Under the pieces are notes generated by a model that worked only from the letters and a program-made list of their open reading frames with translations, was not told where the DNA came from and searched no databases. Below, one piece after another: positions 28,198 through 38,201 of a DNA stretch of 64,000 nucleotides. Source of the stretch: Natrialba magadii ATCC 43099 (GTDB lineage: Archaea; Halobacteriota; Halobacteria; Halobacteriales; Natrialbaceae); contig NC_013922.1 in NCBI RefSeq assembly GCF_000025625.1, positions 682,001 through 746,000 on the forward strand. Direction: 5' to 3'. Numbering within the stretch: the first letter of the stretch is position 1; every line of letters begins with the position of its first letter. A program made the translations under genes and the position numbers.

Positions 28198-28446
28198 CTA
28201 TCGGTCCCTGGCCGTCTGTGCTGGTACTTCTGATCGAGACAGATAGTCACCCCGACGCCGTCGGGCGAAAACAGTGTCTCTGTTTCTCACTCCACTCTGC
28301 ATGGTATAAGCCACCGCCTGCACCTGTGCAGCACTTATACACAACATATGTTTCTAGAATCATAAATTGCTTGTAAGAAATATAGAATAAATCATTCTGA
28401 GTTCGATAAAACTCTACTACTTTCACGAAAAGATGACTCTCATCGC

Positions 28447-30498
28447 ATGCAACCAGAACGACGCGATACGCGAAGTCGTCGGTCGATACTCAGGGGTGCT
28501 GGGGCCGTCGGTGGACTGATCGGAGCCACCGGTCTCTCGAGTGCCACGCCCGGTCGCAGCCCCGGGCCGAAACAGACAGAACTGCTTGTCGGGATCAACG
28601 ACGAGTACGCCCGCAGTTCAGCAAACGGTACCGAACGAACAGCGCGCGAAGCGGTGCCGGCCGATGCGACGGTCGTTCACTCGAACGAGCAACTCGAGTA
28701 CGTCGCCATCGAGGTGCCGGCGGAACTCCCATCGGAGGCGGTCGAACACGTTCGCGACGTGCTCGACTCGAACGACGCAATCGAGTACGTCGAGGAGAAC
28801 GCGACGCTGCAGTCGCTGTACACGCCGAACGACCCGTACTACGACAGCCAGCACGCGCCACAGCAGGTCAACTGCGAGGACGCCTGGGCAGAGACGCTCG
28901 GTGACGAAGACGTCACGATCGCAGTCGTCGACCAGGGAGTCGAATACGAGCACGAGAACCTGTCCGGAAACGTCGACGATCGAATCGGCGAGGTCTTCGT
29001 CGGCCGGGGAAGTGATCCCGGGCCACTCTCGAGAGGCGACACGCACGGGACGCTCGTTGCCGGCATCGCCGCCGGCGAAACGGGGAACGGAACGGGACAG
29101 GCGGGAATCAGCAACTGCTCACTGCTCGCCGCACGCGCGCTCGACGAGCAGGGTCAGGGTGCGCTTTCGGACATTGCCGATGCAATTCAGTGGGCAGCAG
29201 ACGAGGGAGTCGACGTGATCAACCTCTCGCTGGGAAGTTCTAGCGGGCTGTGGACGCTCGAGAACGCCTGTGAGTACGCCACCGAACGGGGCTGTCTCGT
29301 CGTCGCAGCGGCCGGCAACAGCGGCGGCAGCGTCATGTACCCGGCTGCATACGACGACGTGCTGGCCGTCTCGGCGCTCACGTCGCGCGACAGGCTCGCG
29401 TCGTTCTCGAACCGTGGCCCCGAGATCGATCTTGCCGCACCCGGCCAGAACCTCCTCTCGACGACGCTCAACGACGGCTACGACCGAATCTCCGGCACAT
29501 CGGCGGCCGCGCCCGTCGTCGCCGGCGTCGCCGGACTGGTCCGGTCTGTCTATCCGGGGCTCTCGAGTAGCGCGCTGCGCGAGCACCTGCGGGAGACAGC
29601 AGTCGATGTCGGCCTCAGGTCAGCCGCACAGGGTGCTGGCCGCGTCGATGCTGGGAACGCAGTCACGACAGTGCCGGAGGGGTACGACGGGCCAGATGAA
29701 CGAGATGGCGACACAGATGAGGATGAAGAGGACGACGAGGATGACGAGGAGACAGACACCGACGGTCATCTGCTCTCGTTCGTTACCGAGCCAGAGGCAT
29801 CGTTTGCAGACTACGAATTCACCGCGACGGGTCCGGTCGAGTTCACGACCGCCCCTGGACAGACGCCCTCCGGAGGCACCATCGAGGGAGGCACGTACGC
29901 CGCGGAGGACTACATCGAGGAAGACGACGAAACCTGGCATGCCGGCGGCGTGACTGGCGGCGGACAGGGTGATGCCTTCAGCGTCGAGGGTGCGATCACC
30001 TCGATCGAGGTCGGCCAGCCAGACGTGATGTGGGTGGAACTCGACGGCGAGCGGCTATCACCCGAGGAGGTTATCGAGGAGACGACGGGCGACGATACGG
30101 ACGAAACGGACGGGGGAGAGGAAGACGAGAGCGACGAGACCGACGAGACCGACGAGCCACAGTGTGGCGACGAAACCAACACCGCCCGCGTCGAGGGCGA
30201 CCTCGACGGCAGCGGCTGGTGGCCCGACACCGCGCGCTGGCAATACACGCCGCAGACGGAGAACCCGTGCGAACTGACGCTGACCGTCGACGGACCGTCC
30301 GGTGCCGACGTTGAACTCTACATGACGCGTGACGGGCGGCGACCGACCCAGTGGGACGCCGACGAGTCTGCCACCGCCACCGGCGACACGCAGTCACTCA
30401 CGACGGCCCTCGAGTCCGACGACACGGTTCGGATTCTCATCACTGCGACGGGCGGGAGTGGAACGTACGAACTCGAAATTGTCGAACAGGGCTACTGA
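28447..30498 (+). CDS. secreted subtilisin-like serine protease (S8), halolysin-type
   Basis: The 683-residue preproprotein has a Tat-like signal (RRSILRGAGAVGG), an I9-like propeptide to about residue 130, and a catalytic domain with Asp in AVVDQGVEYEHENL, His in DTHGTLVAGIAAGE, oxyanion Asn in AAAGNSGGS and Ser in SGTSAAAPVVAG. An Asp/Glu linker (about 420-435) leads to an unrecognised beta region and a second acidic linker. A C-terminal PPC-like domain begins at [15 protein letters not shown]. It is paralogous to the gene at 30918. The His usual after Pro in the Ser motif is Val here. Confidence 0.88.
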   Translation: MQPERRDTRSRRSILRGAGAVGGLIGATGLSSATPGRSPGPKQTELLVGINDEYARSSANGTERTAREAVPADATVVHSNEQLEYVAIEVPAELPSEAVEHVRDVLDSNDAIEYVEENATLQSLYTPNDPYYDSQHAPQQVNCEDAWAETLGDEDVTIAVVDQGVEYEHENLSGNVDDRIGEVFVGRGSDPGPLSRGDTHGTLVAGIAAGETGNGTGQAGISNCSLLAARALDEQGQGALSDIADAIQWAADEGVDVINLSLGSSSGLWTLENACEYATERGCLVVAAAGNSGGSVMYPAAYDDVLAVSALTSRDRLASFSNRGPEIDLAAPGQNLLSTTLNDGYDRISGTSAAAPVVAGVAGLVRSVYPGLSSSALREHLRETAVDVGLRSAAQGAGRVDAGNAVTTVPEGYDGPDERDGDTDEDEEDDEDDEETDTDGHLLSFVTEPEASFADYEFTATGPVEFTTAPGQTPSGGTIEGGTYAAEDYIEEDDETWHAGGVTGGGQGDAFSVEGAITSIEVGQPDVMWVELDGERLSPEEVIEETTGDDTDETDGGEEDESDETDETDEPQCGDETNTARVEGDLDGSGWWPDTARWQYTPQTENPCELTLTVDGPSGADVELYMTRDGRRPTQWDADESATATGDTQSLTTALESDDTVRILITATGGSGTYELEIVEQGY

Positions 30499-30917
30499 TC
30501 GGGACTGGACGAGGAAACTGATCGACGCACCGTTGGTCGCTCTTTGACATCCTCCCCGCCCCGAAGGGAGAGGCTTGCTCCTTGATTCTCCGTAAAACAG
30601 CGCCCTGTGGTGTGGTGAGTGGGGTGACAATAGGTGCGTTTTCGACACCAGAGGTCGATCCCCCTTCGTCTCCCGGAGCCCCCTTTTTCGCTACAATCGA
30701 GCACATGTCCAAATTGAGTCCGGATTTTCGACCATAGTTGTAAACAATGCGTGTGTTTACCACTCAGTAGGAAGGTATCAGCTCAATGCCGTTGCCAATG
30801 GCTATCGGTTGAAGATATTAGACTATAGAAGTGTAATAGAAGCCTAGATTTAGCAGAATAAATCCTACATCGTTTCATAACATTTTAATAGAAAGTCAGT
30901 ATTTTCTACGTCGTATC
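30499..30917. other. intergenic region between subtilase paralogs, with IS-end debris
   Basis: These 419 bp hold the IS-like remnant at 30545-30770 and then about 140 bp of strongly AT-rich DNA (for example ataacattttaatagaaag near 30877) that probably includes the second protease promoter. No gene is visible. Confidence 0.5.
30545..30770. mobile_element. gene-less IS200/IS605-like remnant or MITE (putative)
   Basis: TGACATCCTCCCCGCC at 30545 differs by one base from the right end of the tnpB element at 10906, and is followed by a hairpin-capable ccccgaagggagagg. About 180 bp on, a perfect inverted repeat gtaaaca/tgtttac with a 7-bp spacer (30740-30760) occurs; its spacing matches the operator-like repeat inside the complete element. 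No open frame survives. The far boundary is a guess. Confidence 0.45.
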
Positions 30918-32543
30918 ATGACACGTGATACCAATAGTAATGTCGGGCGGCGATCAGTACTGAAAGCAGCAAGCGCACTGGGGGCCTTCCTGGGACTCGG
31001 GGGAGTTGCCAGCGCAACACCGGGACGCGAGCCCGGCCCCAAAAAGGACGAAATCATCGTCGGCGTTTCCGAACGCGTCTCGAGTACCGAGGCGACGGTC
31101 GAATCGAAGATTCCGACGAACGCGGAAATTGTCCACACGAACGAGACCCTCGGCTACGTTGCAGTCAAGTTCCCGAGCAACGCTGCCGAGCAGGCACGCG
31201 AGAATTTCAAACGGAACGTTCTCCAGGAGGACGACATCGAGTACGCAGAGGACAACGCAACCTACGAGACCCTGGAAGTCCCGAACGACCCGATGTACGG
31301 CCAGCAGTACGCGCCACAGCAGGTCAACTGTGAGGGTGCCTGGGCGGAGACCTACGGCGATGACGACGTCGTCATTTCAGTCGTCGACCAGGGGATCCAG
31401 TACGACCACGAGAACCTCGCGGAGAACATGGACGGCAGCGTTTCTGACTACGGATACGACTTCGTCGACGATGACGGTGACCCGTACCCAGTCAGTGCCG
31501 GTGAAAATCACGGGACACACGTCGGCGGAATCGCCGCTGGCGGGACCAACAACGACACTGGACACGCCGGCATCAGCAACTGTTCGATGCTTTCAGCACG
31601 CGCGCTCGGCGACGGTGGCGGTGGGTCACTTTCAGACATCGCCGACGCAATTCAGTGGTCTGCAGACCAGGGTGCAGATATCATCAACATGTCTCTCGGT
31701 GGTGGTGGCTTCAGTGAGACGCTCGACAACGCCTGCCAGTACGCCTACGACGAAGGAACCCTGCTCGTTGCCGCAGCAGGGAACGACCACGGCGGCAGCG
31801 TCTCCTACCCGGCGGCCTACGACAGCGTCATGGCTGTCTCCTCGCTCGATGAGGGAGAAACGCTCTCGTCGTTCTCGAACGTCGGGCCGGAGATCGAGCT
31901 CGCCGCACCCGGTGGAAACGTCCTTTCGGCAGTCAACTGGGACGACTATGACTCGCTGTCGGGAACCTCGATGGCATCACCAGTTGCCGCCGGTGTCGCT
32001 GGGCTTGCACTGTCGGCCCATCCAGGGCTCTCGAACGACGAACTCCGGGACCATCTCCACGACACCGCCGTTGACATCGGCCTCTCCGACGACGAGCAAG
32101 GATATGGCCGAGTGGACGCCGAACTGGCCGTCACTACGGATCCAGACAACGGTGACGACGATGATGACGATGACGACGACGAGGACGATCCAGGTGACGG
32201 AGAATGTGGTGACGAGACGAACACCGCAACCGCCGACGGCGAACTTAGCGGCGGCTGGGGCGGCAACCCGAGTGACACCTACAGCTACGAACTGTCGACG
32301 GACAACCCGTGTCACGCAACCGTCACACTCGACGGCCCATCGTCAGGTGCCACCTTTGACCTCTTCCTGACGCTCGACGGCCGCACGCCGACGACAAGCG
32401 ACTACGACCGCCGCTCGTACAACTGGGGCGCGGACGAAGAAATCGAGGTCGACTTAGACGGCGACGAGGAACTCGGCATCCTCGTCGACCGCTACGACGG
32501 CAGCGGTTCCTACACGCTCACCATCGAAGAACTGGGCTCCTAA
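30918..32543 (+). CDS. secreted subtilisin-like serine protease (S8), halolysin
   Basis: The 541-residue preproprotein has a Tat signal ([15 protein letters not shown]), a propeptide, and a complete S8 domain with Asp in [14 protein letters not shown], His in [14 protein letters not shown], Asn in [10 protein letters not shown] and Ser in [14 protein letters not shown] short poly-Asp linker near residue 412 and a PPC-like domain starting at [15 protein letters not shown] follow. It is a close paralog of the upstream protease but lacks the middle beta insertion. Halolysins are extracellular and self-maturing, and are often induced late in growth. Confidence 0.92.
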   Translation: MTRDTNSNVGRRSVLKAASALGAFLGLGGVASATPGREPGPKKDEIIVGVSERVSSTEATVESKIPTNAEIVHTNETLGYVAVKFPSNAAEQARENFKRNVLQEDDIEYAEDNATYETLEVPNDPMYGQQYAPQQVNCEGAWAETYGDDDVVISVVDQGIQYDHENLAENMDGSVSDYGYDFVDDDGDPYPVSAGENHGTHVGGIAAGGTNNDTGHAGISNCSMLSARALGDGGGGSLSDIADAIQWSADQGADIINMSLGGGGFSETLDNACQYAYDEGTLLVAAAGNDHGGSVSYPAAYDSVMAVSSLDEGETLSSFSNVGPEIELAAPGGNVLSAVNWDDYDSLSGTSMASPVAAGVAGLALSAHPGLSNDELRDHLHDTAVDIGLSDDEQGYGRVDAELAVTTDPDNGDDDDDDDDDEDDPGDGECGDETNTATADGELSGGWGGNPSDTYSYELSTDNPCHATVTLDGPSSGATFDLFLTLDGRTPTTSDYDRRSYNWGADEEIEVDLDGDEELGILVDRYDGSGSYTLTIEELGS

Positions 32544-32887
32544 CCGAGTCCCCGGCCGGGACTTCCCGCAACTAGCCCACGTTCCACTCGAGTACCAGCC
32601 ACCGACGCTGCGACACCAGCACGCACCATATCGATCACAGCGACCACAACGACAACACCAGCTACACCAGCCACACCAGCCACACCAGCAGTCAGACATC
32701 GTTCACACCATGCTACCTCGAGTTGATCCGGAACGGACGGCCAGGTCTGTGGGTTGGTGGCCGTCAGGGCGGTAGTCACACCAGCGCAGCCTGACCCACC
32801 TCGGCGACGTCTCCTGTTTTTTGTCTCGAGTGCTCGTGACAGGGAGATCACAAAAGACCTTACTATCCCCGGCGTGTCCTGCCGAGT
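32544..32887. other. intergenic region upstream of gcvT
   Basis: This 344-bp stretch contains a run of short tandem repeats (cagccacacc-type units, about 32655-32692) and, about 30 bp before gcvT, cttactatccc, which may be a TATA-like element. No gene is seen. Confidence 0.4.
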
Positions 32888-33985
32888 ATGCCGCTTCAGA
32901 CGCCGCCTTTGCGTGGGATTCACGACGAACGTGGTGCCAAGTTTACGGAGTTTGGCGGCTGGGATATGCCGGTCGAGTTCGACTCGATTCAAACGGAACA
33001 CGCGGCCGTTCGGGAGGACGTTGGCATCTTCGACGTCTCGCATATGGGCCAGATTCACGTTACTGGTCCGGACGCGACGACGTTGATGCAACGGCTGACC
33101 TCCAACGACGTCACCCGACTCGACGTCGGCGACTCCCAGTACGCGACGATTACGGACGAAGACGGACTGATCATCGACGACACGGTCGTCTACCGCCTCC
33201 CGGACGAGAATGGCGAGGCGACCTACCTGTTCGTCCCGAACGCTGGCACCGACGAAGCGACCCACGAACGGTGGATCAGCTACCGCAACGAGTTCGACCT
33301 CGAAGCGACCGTCGACAATCAGACCGACGAGTACGCCATGTTCGCCGTCCAGGGTCCGAACGCACCCGACCTCGTCGACGAAGTCACCGACGAGTCACTC
33401 ACTGACGTCGACCGGTTTACAGCGACGATGGCAACCGTCGACGGCGTCGAGTGCTGGACCGCTCGGACGGGGTACACCGGTGAGGACGGCTTCGAACTGA
33501 TCGTGCCCGCCAGCGAGGCCGAGGACATCTGGGCGCAGTTCGACTGTCAGCCCTGTGGCCTCGGTGCGCGAGACACGCTCCGAATCGAAGCCGGCCTGCT
33601 ACTTGCTGGTCAGGACTTCGACCTCGAATCCAATCCGCGGACACCATACGAGACAGGCATCGGATTTACTGTCGCACTCGACACCGAGTTTGTTGGCCGT
33701 GACGCGCTCGAAGCCGCGCGTGAGGACGGATTCGACGAGGAACTCGTCGGCTTCCAACTGATCGACCGCGGAATCCCGCGCCACGGCTACGACATCACGA
33801 ACATGGACGGCCGCGTTATCGGCACCGTCACCAGCGGGACGATGAGTCCGACGCTCGACCAGCCGATCGGACTTGGCTACGTCCCGAGTGAGTACGCAGA
33901 TCCGGGGACGACCCTGCAGGTGGTCGTGCGCGGCCAGTCGAAAAAGGCAAGAGTTGAAACGATCCCGTTCATCGATACGGTTTAA
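32888..33985 (+). CDS. gcvT: glycine cleavage system aminomethyltransferase (T protein)
   Basis: The 365-residue protein starts [20 protein letters not shown]. Family signatures include [33 protein letters not shown], the folate-binding [16 protein letters not shown], and [20 protein letters not shown]. It releases ammonia from the H-protein-bound aminomethyl group and transfers the one-carbon unit to the pterin carrier. gcvH follows 67 bp downstream on the same strand. Confidence 0.95.
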   Translation: MPLQTPPLRGIHDERGAKFTEFGGWDMPVEFDSIQTEHAAVREDVGIFDVSHMGQIHVTGPDATTLMQRLTSNDVTRLDVGDSQYATITDEDGLIIDDTVVYRLPDENGEATYLFVPNAGTDEATHERWISYRNEFDLEATVDNQTDEYAMFAVQGPNAPDLVDEVTDESLTDVDRFTATMATVDGVECWTARTGYTGEDGFELIVPASEAEDIWAQFDCQPCGLGARDTLRIEAGLLLAGQDFDLESNPRTPYETGIGFTVALDTEFVGRDALEAAREDGFDEELVGFQLIDRGIPRHGYDITNMDGRVIGTVTSGTMSPTLDQPIGLGYVPSEYADPGTTLQVVVRGQSKKARVETIPFIDTV

Positions 33986-34052
33986 GTACCGGCTACACGC
34001 AGACGGAGATAGCGGATCACAGACGAGACACACCACCACTACCACCATACAC

Positions 34053-34439
34053 ATGAGCTTCGACATTCCCGACGACCGACAATATCTCGAATCGCACGAA
34101 TGGGCACTCGAAACCGACGACGATACCGTCCGCGTCGGCATCACCGACTTTGCACAGGACGAACTCGGCGACGTTGTCTTCGTCGAACTTCCCGACGAAG
34201 GGGACGACCTCTCACAGGAAGCCGAGTTCGGCGTTATCGAGTCCATCAAGGCAGTCTCTGACCTCTATGCCCCCGTCGGCGGCGAGGTCGTCGCCATCAA
34301 CGAGGAGTTGTTCAATGCGCCGGAACTCGTCAACGACGACCCGTTCGGCGACGGCTGGATGCTCGAGATCGATCCCGCCGACACGGACGAACTCGCGAAT
34401 CTGCTCTCGGCCGACGAGTACGAAGCCCAGGTCGCTTAA
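34053..34439 (+). CDS. gcvH: glycine cleavage system H protein
   Basis: The 128-residue protein starts [20 protein letters not shown]. The lipoylation site lies in [20 protein letters not shown] (Lys near residue 65), followed by the typical [13 protein letters not shown]. It shuttles the aminomethyl intermediate between P, T and L proteins. The P-protein genes, which commonly follow, are not present downstream; the next 299 bp are a repeat-rich non-coding stretch. Confidence 0.95.
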   Translation: MSFDIPDDRQYLESHEWALETDDDTVRVGITDFAQDELGDVVFVELPDEGDDLSQEAEFGVIESIKAVSDLYAPVGGEVVAINEELFNAPELVNDDPFGDGWMLEIDPADTDELANLLSADEYEAQVA

Positions 34440-34462
34440 TCGCGGCCCGACGAGGCGGTTGA

Positions 34463-34665
<203 letters not shown>

Positions 34666-34738
34666 ACAGGCAAACAGCAGTGACTCTGTCCGGCCGGCGT
34701 GTTCACGCTCTACTGTTCATCACCTCCGTCCTCGATCC

Positions 34739-35953
34739 ATGACTCCTCCCATCAGCGGGCTCGACATAGTCGCACTCGTCCTTCTCGGGCACGTCTGGGC
34801 GGTTTTCGTTGCACTTGCAATCCATGCCAACAGGTCGAACCCAGACCTGGAGTCCGGTGGTCGCTGGGCGGGCCGACGGTTCTCCCTCGGAACGCGACTG
34901 TACGCCGGGACGCTCCTGCTCGCGACGCTCGTCGTCTGGCTGCCGTTCGCAGTCGGGGGCTATCCGTTCTGGCCGGGGGCAGCGGATTCAGGGACCGCTC
35001 GTGGTGCGTTCTTCGTGACGGTGCTCGGAGGAATCGCCATTGGCGGTGGCTTCTACCTGTTCGTTGGCGGGATCGTCGCCGCTCTCACCAGCTACCGACT
35101 CCGGCGAGCAGAATCGACGGCTATCGGCGACATCGACGATGGGCTCGTCAGCGTTTCAGGAACAGTAGTTTCGGAGACGAATACTGGTACCAGCCCTCTC
35201 AGCGCACCCCTGACAGGGACTGCTGCCGTCTAGTACCGGCTTACAGCAACCGACACTGAAACAACGACATCGCACTCACTCAGTTCACGCCTCACCAACT
35301 CGCCCACGGCTCTGCTCGGCCTGACAGCTCGACACACCTCATCACAACTCGACTGCGATCACGTCCCGTTCACACTCGAAGACGGCTCCGGGACGATCCG
35401 CGTCGATCCCGCCCACGCAACGATTGCACTCGAGTCGACCACGACACAGGTCCAGGCGTCGGAGACGCCGCCGGACCGTCTCACGACGTGGTTGCAGGAC
35501 GCGCGGTACGTCGACGACGTCGACCGGGGCCGGGACCGGACGTATCACGAGACGGTACTCGAGCCGGGTGCTGACGTGACGGTCGTGGGTATTGCGCGGT
35601 CGCAGGCGGTCGATGGGGGTGCGGGCGTGGATGTGAAGGCGGATGTGGATGTGGAGGCGGAGGCGGATGTGGATGCGGAGGCGGATGTGGATGCGGAGGC
35701 GGATGTGGATGCAAATGCAGATTTCCGTGATACCACAGAGGACGCTCCAACAGCGTCCACAGAGTCGGACACATCTTCACTCGTCATCGCAGCCCGGAAC
35801 CCGTCGACAGAACTGTTCATCGAGAGCGGGCCCGAACGGACCGCACTCGCCCGGGCGTGGTATCGCGGAACGGCCGCTCGCGGATTGTGCTGGGGAGCAA
35901 CAGCGGTCGCCGCTGGCAGCGCAGCACTGTGGTGGATGACACTCACCTGGTGA
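34739..35953 (+). pseudogene. GIDE/E3-ligase-like membrane protein gene interrupted by an in-frame TAG
   Basis: The first part (34739-35230) encodes three hydrophobic segments, then SVSGTVVSE and PLSAPLTGTAAV. A TAG follows at 35231-35233, and the same frame continues without another stop to 35953 (YRLTATDTETTTSHSL onward), ending with a hydrophobic segment WGATAVAAGSAALWWMTLTW. The whole resembles haloarchaeal proteins with a GIDE/MULAN-like beta domain. The stop sits where an aromatic residue would be expected, and one base change from TGG would explain it. A repeat of Ala/Asp/Glu/Val dodecamers lies at 35630-35712. It could be a pseudogene, a phase-variable state or a sequencing error. Confidence 0.65.
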
Positions 35954-36001
35954 GCGATCAAAGCGATCAGAGCGGTCAGAGCAATCACTCCCTGACACCA
36001 C

Positions 36002-36202
36002 TCACTCTGCTTCGCGGTCGGCCGCGCTGCCGTCCTCGGCCGGGGTCGTCCGGTTGAACGCAATCAGCACCGCGCCGGAGACAACCACCATGCCAACCGC
36101 CCAGAGCAGCCAGGCTCTCGGATCATCCAGAACATACACGAGTCCGAGCGTTGCCAGATAGCAGCCCGCCAGCGCGGCCGTCCACTGTTCCGTTCGATCC
36201 AT
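36002..36202 (-). CDS. small two-helix membrane protein
   Basis: The 66-residue protein starts MDRTEQWTAALAGCYLATLG. It has two hydrophobic segments separated by VLDDPRAW and an acidic C-terminal tail. It lies 12 bp downstream of the regulator at 36215 on the same strand, so the two are probably co-transcribed. No family is recognised with certainty. Confidence 0.7.
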   Translation of the reverse strand: MDRTEQWTAALAGCYLATLGLVYVLDDPRAWLLWAVGMVVVSGAVLIAFNRTTPAEDGSAADREAE

Positions 36203-36214
36203 ACTGGAGTTGGG

Positions 36215-36925
36215 TTACTCGAGTCCAACCAGTTCGTCGAGGAGGTCCTCGAGCGGGGTCGTCGTCACGGCGAGCGAGTAGCCGTCGATGCGTGCGAGGT
36301 CGGCAGCGTGGGGCCAGAGGTCGTCTTCGTCGATACCGTGGAGGATAACGGCGTTCGGCGTCGGGTTGAGCACGCGCAGGGCGACGGCGGTCGCTTCGCC
36401 GCGGGTGACGCCGGTAAAGACGAGGACGCGGTTGGTGCTCTGGCCGTAGAGGCGGAAGAATTCCTCGCTGGAGAGTCTGGTAATTGCCTCGATGCTGTCG
36501 ATGACGGTGTGGCCGCTGATTCGATCCGTGCCGCCGGAGGCGACCTCCGTCGCGCCGACGTCGTCGTAGAGTTCTGAGAGGGGGACCGAACTCGCGTACT
36601 CGCGCAGGTCGAGAACGACGTCGCTGTCGAAGCCGGCAGAGAGCACCCGGCCGTACTGCCGAATGCGGTCGCCGCCGCGGCGCTCGTCAATCGTGAGGAG
36701 TCCCTCGACGAGTCGGCCAACGACGCCGATGCCGGGGCTCTCGCGGCGGCCGCTCTCGTAGTCGGAGATCACCGAAGAGGAGACCTCGAGTTCGGCCGCG
36801 AGGTCGGTCTGGGAGACGTCGAAGTCGGTGCGCCACTTGCGGAGTGTCGCTCCGGGGTCGTCACTCAGCGTAATTTCGCCGGCGATCTTCTCAGCGAGTT
36901 CGCGTTTCGGCCCGCGTCCGCCCAT
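36215..36925 (-). CDS. XRE-type transcriptional regulator (COG1709-like)
   Basis: The 236-residue protein has a Cro/C1-type HTH at about residues 30-62 (LRKWRTDFDVSQTDLAAELE then SSVISDYESGRRESPG). A C-terminal domain of about 160 residues contains VLVFTGVTRGEATAVALRVL, the form of predicted archaeal regulators in COG1709. The ligand is unknown. It is transcribed with the small membrane protein downstream. Five 12-bp tandem repeats lie 73-132 bp upstream of its start. Confidence 0.85.
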   Translation of the reverse strand: MGGRGPKRELAEKIAGEITLSDDPGATLRKWRTDFDVSQTDLAAELEVSSSVISDYESGRRESPGIGVVGRLVEGLLTIDERRGGDRIRQYGRVLSAGFDSDVVLDLREYASSVPLSELYDDVGATEVASGGTDRISGHTVIDSIEAITRLSSEEFFRLYGQSTNRVLVFTGVTRGEATAVALRVLNPTPNAVILHGIDEDDLWPHAADLARIDGYSLAVTTTPLEDLLDELVGLE

Positions 36926-36997
36926 ACTCGTCGGTCGGATGGGGTACCCAAGTAGCTACCGAAGCGCGCTGAAAGCGAGCGCCGGCAGCGGAAAATG

Positions 36998-37057
36998 CAG
37001 TTTGTTATGCAGTTGATTGCGCAGGTGATTGCGCAGTTGGTTATGCAGTTGGTTTGG
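36998..37057. repeat. five 12-bp imperfect tandem repeats
   Basis: The units are cagtttgttatg, cagttgattgcg, caggtgattgcg, cagttggttatg and cagttggtttgg, in exact 12-base register. They lie in the gap between the XRE regulator and the zinc-ribbon gene, upstream of the regulator. A spacing of just over one helical turn could align binding sites on one DNA face; function is not shown. Confidence 0.7.
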
Positions 37058-37088
37058 TAGGTACTTCGCGGTTCGGTTCGTGTGTCGA

Positions 37089-37289
37089 TTATGCGTTGTT
37101 CATTCGCTTGCTCTCTCGGTTACCACAGCGCTGGCACTCGCGAACGCGGTACGGTTCGCGCGAATAGCGCGCGTTGGCTCCTTCGCCGCCTTCAGTAACG
37201 AGCTGCACAGAAACTTCGTGTAACGTGTCAATTCCGCAAACCTCACACGGCTCGGTCATCCCGTTTGACACACCATCAGTCGTTGCCAT
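37089..37289 (-). CDS. small zinc-ribbon protein
   Basis: The 66-residue protein starts MATTDGVSNGMTEPCEVCGI. Two CxxC knuckles (CEVCG and CQRCG, about 38 residues apart) form a putative zinc beta-ribbon. The segment YSREPYRVRECQRCGNRESK is, as I recall, conserved in a haloarchaeal DUF family of small ribbons. A role in nucleic-acid or protein binding is possible but unproven. Confidence 0.75.
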   Translation of the reverse strand: MATTDGVSNGMTEPCEVCGIDTLHEVSVQLVTEGGEGANARYSREPYRVRECQRCGNRESKRMNNA

Positions 37290-37529
37290 ACCTGCGCATC
37301 TCACCTACAGGTGATATATCCCGTTCAGCGAATTCGGACAGAGAAAAGAGGTATATATAGGTATTTTCAGGAAGTGAGAAAACCGGCAAGAGTATATTAT
37401 TCCATTCTGACATAGGCACGATCCGTGTCAGTACTAGCCAATACGTTTCGGCCAATAAAAATATAACGGATGGAGAAGGTCGGCCTGACTGGGAAAGCCT
37501 TTTGCTGTAACTCGCGCAACGAGTGAGAC

Positions 37530-37880
37530 ATGAATGAGGAGTCCTCCATCGAGGAAATTCTCGATACGATCGGGGACGAGCATGCGCGCACCATACTCGC
37601 CTCGATCAGCCGCGAGCCGGGCTCAGCGAAGGAGCTCTCAGAACGGCTCGACCTCTCGCAACCAACGATTTACCGTCGTCTCGACGTTCTCAAAGAGAAC
37701 GAACTGATCAAAGACCGCACGCTCGTCGCCGATGACGGCAACCACTACAAGGAATATACCTGTAACTTCAACAGCACGGTCATCTCGCTGGAAGACGACG
37801 AATACGACGTTCGGATCTTCCGAGAGGAAAACCTCCCCGACCGGTTTACGCGCCTGTGGGACGAACTCGGTGTCCAGTAG
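37530..37880 (+). CDS. ArsR-like winged-helix regulator
   Basis: The 116-residue protein starts MNEESSIEEILDTIGDEHAR. The winged helix spans about residues 8-75 (ELSERLDLSQPTIYRRLDVL), and the C-terminal part ISLEDDEYDVRIFREE is typical of haloarchaeal ArsR-type regulators paired with a small membrane protein. That partner appears at 38202 but is separated by 321 bp. A shifted frame just after the stop continues with an acidic tail (see findings). Confidence 0.85.
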   Translation: MNEESSIEEILDTIGDEHARTILASISREPGSAKELSERLDLSQPTIYRRLDVLKENELIKDRTLVADDGNHYKEYTCNFNSTVISLEDDEYDVRIFREENLPDRFTRLWDELGVQ

Positions 37881-38201
37881 TGGCGATTGGACAGTCGATG
37901 GCGGCGAAACCACTGCCACCGATACTGCAGACGCTGCAGATGAGGCCGGTGACGATGGGAACTGAGACGGTGCCGACACCGCTGACGGCACATCGGAACG
38001 AGATCCGCACCGAAAACGGCTCAACCGATGGAGCGCTCCACTTCTCACCACACTTCTCGCCACGAATACGGACACAGCGGCCATCATATTCATGCTAGGA
38101 ACCGACACATCCCTCGCTACACGACCGATTGCACCGACACACCTGCCAAAACCACTACAATCCCACCACCCAACTCTCTGTCAATCAGGTGATCTCCACT
38201 A
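37881..38201. other. intergenic region between ArsR-like regulator and its partner
   Basis: These 321 bp start with about 85 bp that, read one frame off the regulator, encode an Asp/Ala/Thr-rich acidic tail ending at 37965. The rest has no coding frame with good composition. It ends with the probable promoter or leader of the membrane gene. Confidence 0.4.

Larger units (their letters stand above)
27916..28446. other. gene-free region with two large palindromes
   Basis: These 531 bp between the NYN gene and the first subtilase hold the two palindromes listed separately and then an AT-rich 100-bp stretch (28340-28440) that probably contains the subtilase promoter. I see no protein-coding gene. 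Confidence 0.5.

Noticed and set aside
33873-34052. 60-residue N-terminal extension of gcvH
   Set aside because: It overlaps gcvT in another frame and the H protein family begins at MSFDIPDD.
34739-35953. TAG as a pyrrolysine codon
   Set aside because: No pyrrolysine genes are in the window and the protein is not a known pyrrolysine user; a TGG to TAG mutation is simpler.
36998-37057. CRISPR-like repeat array
   Set aside because: Units are 12 bp without spacers, so it is a plain tandem repeat.
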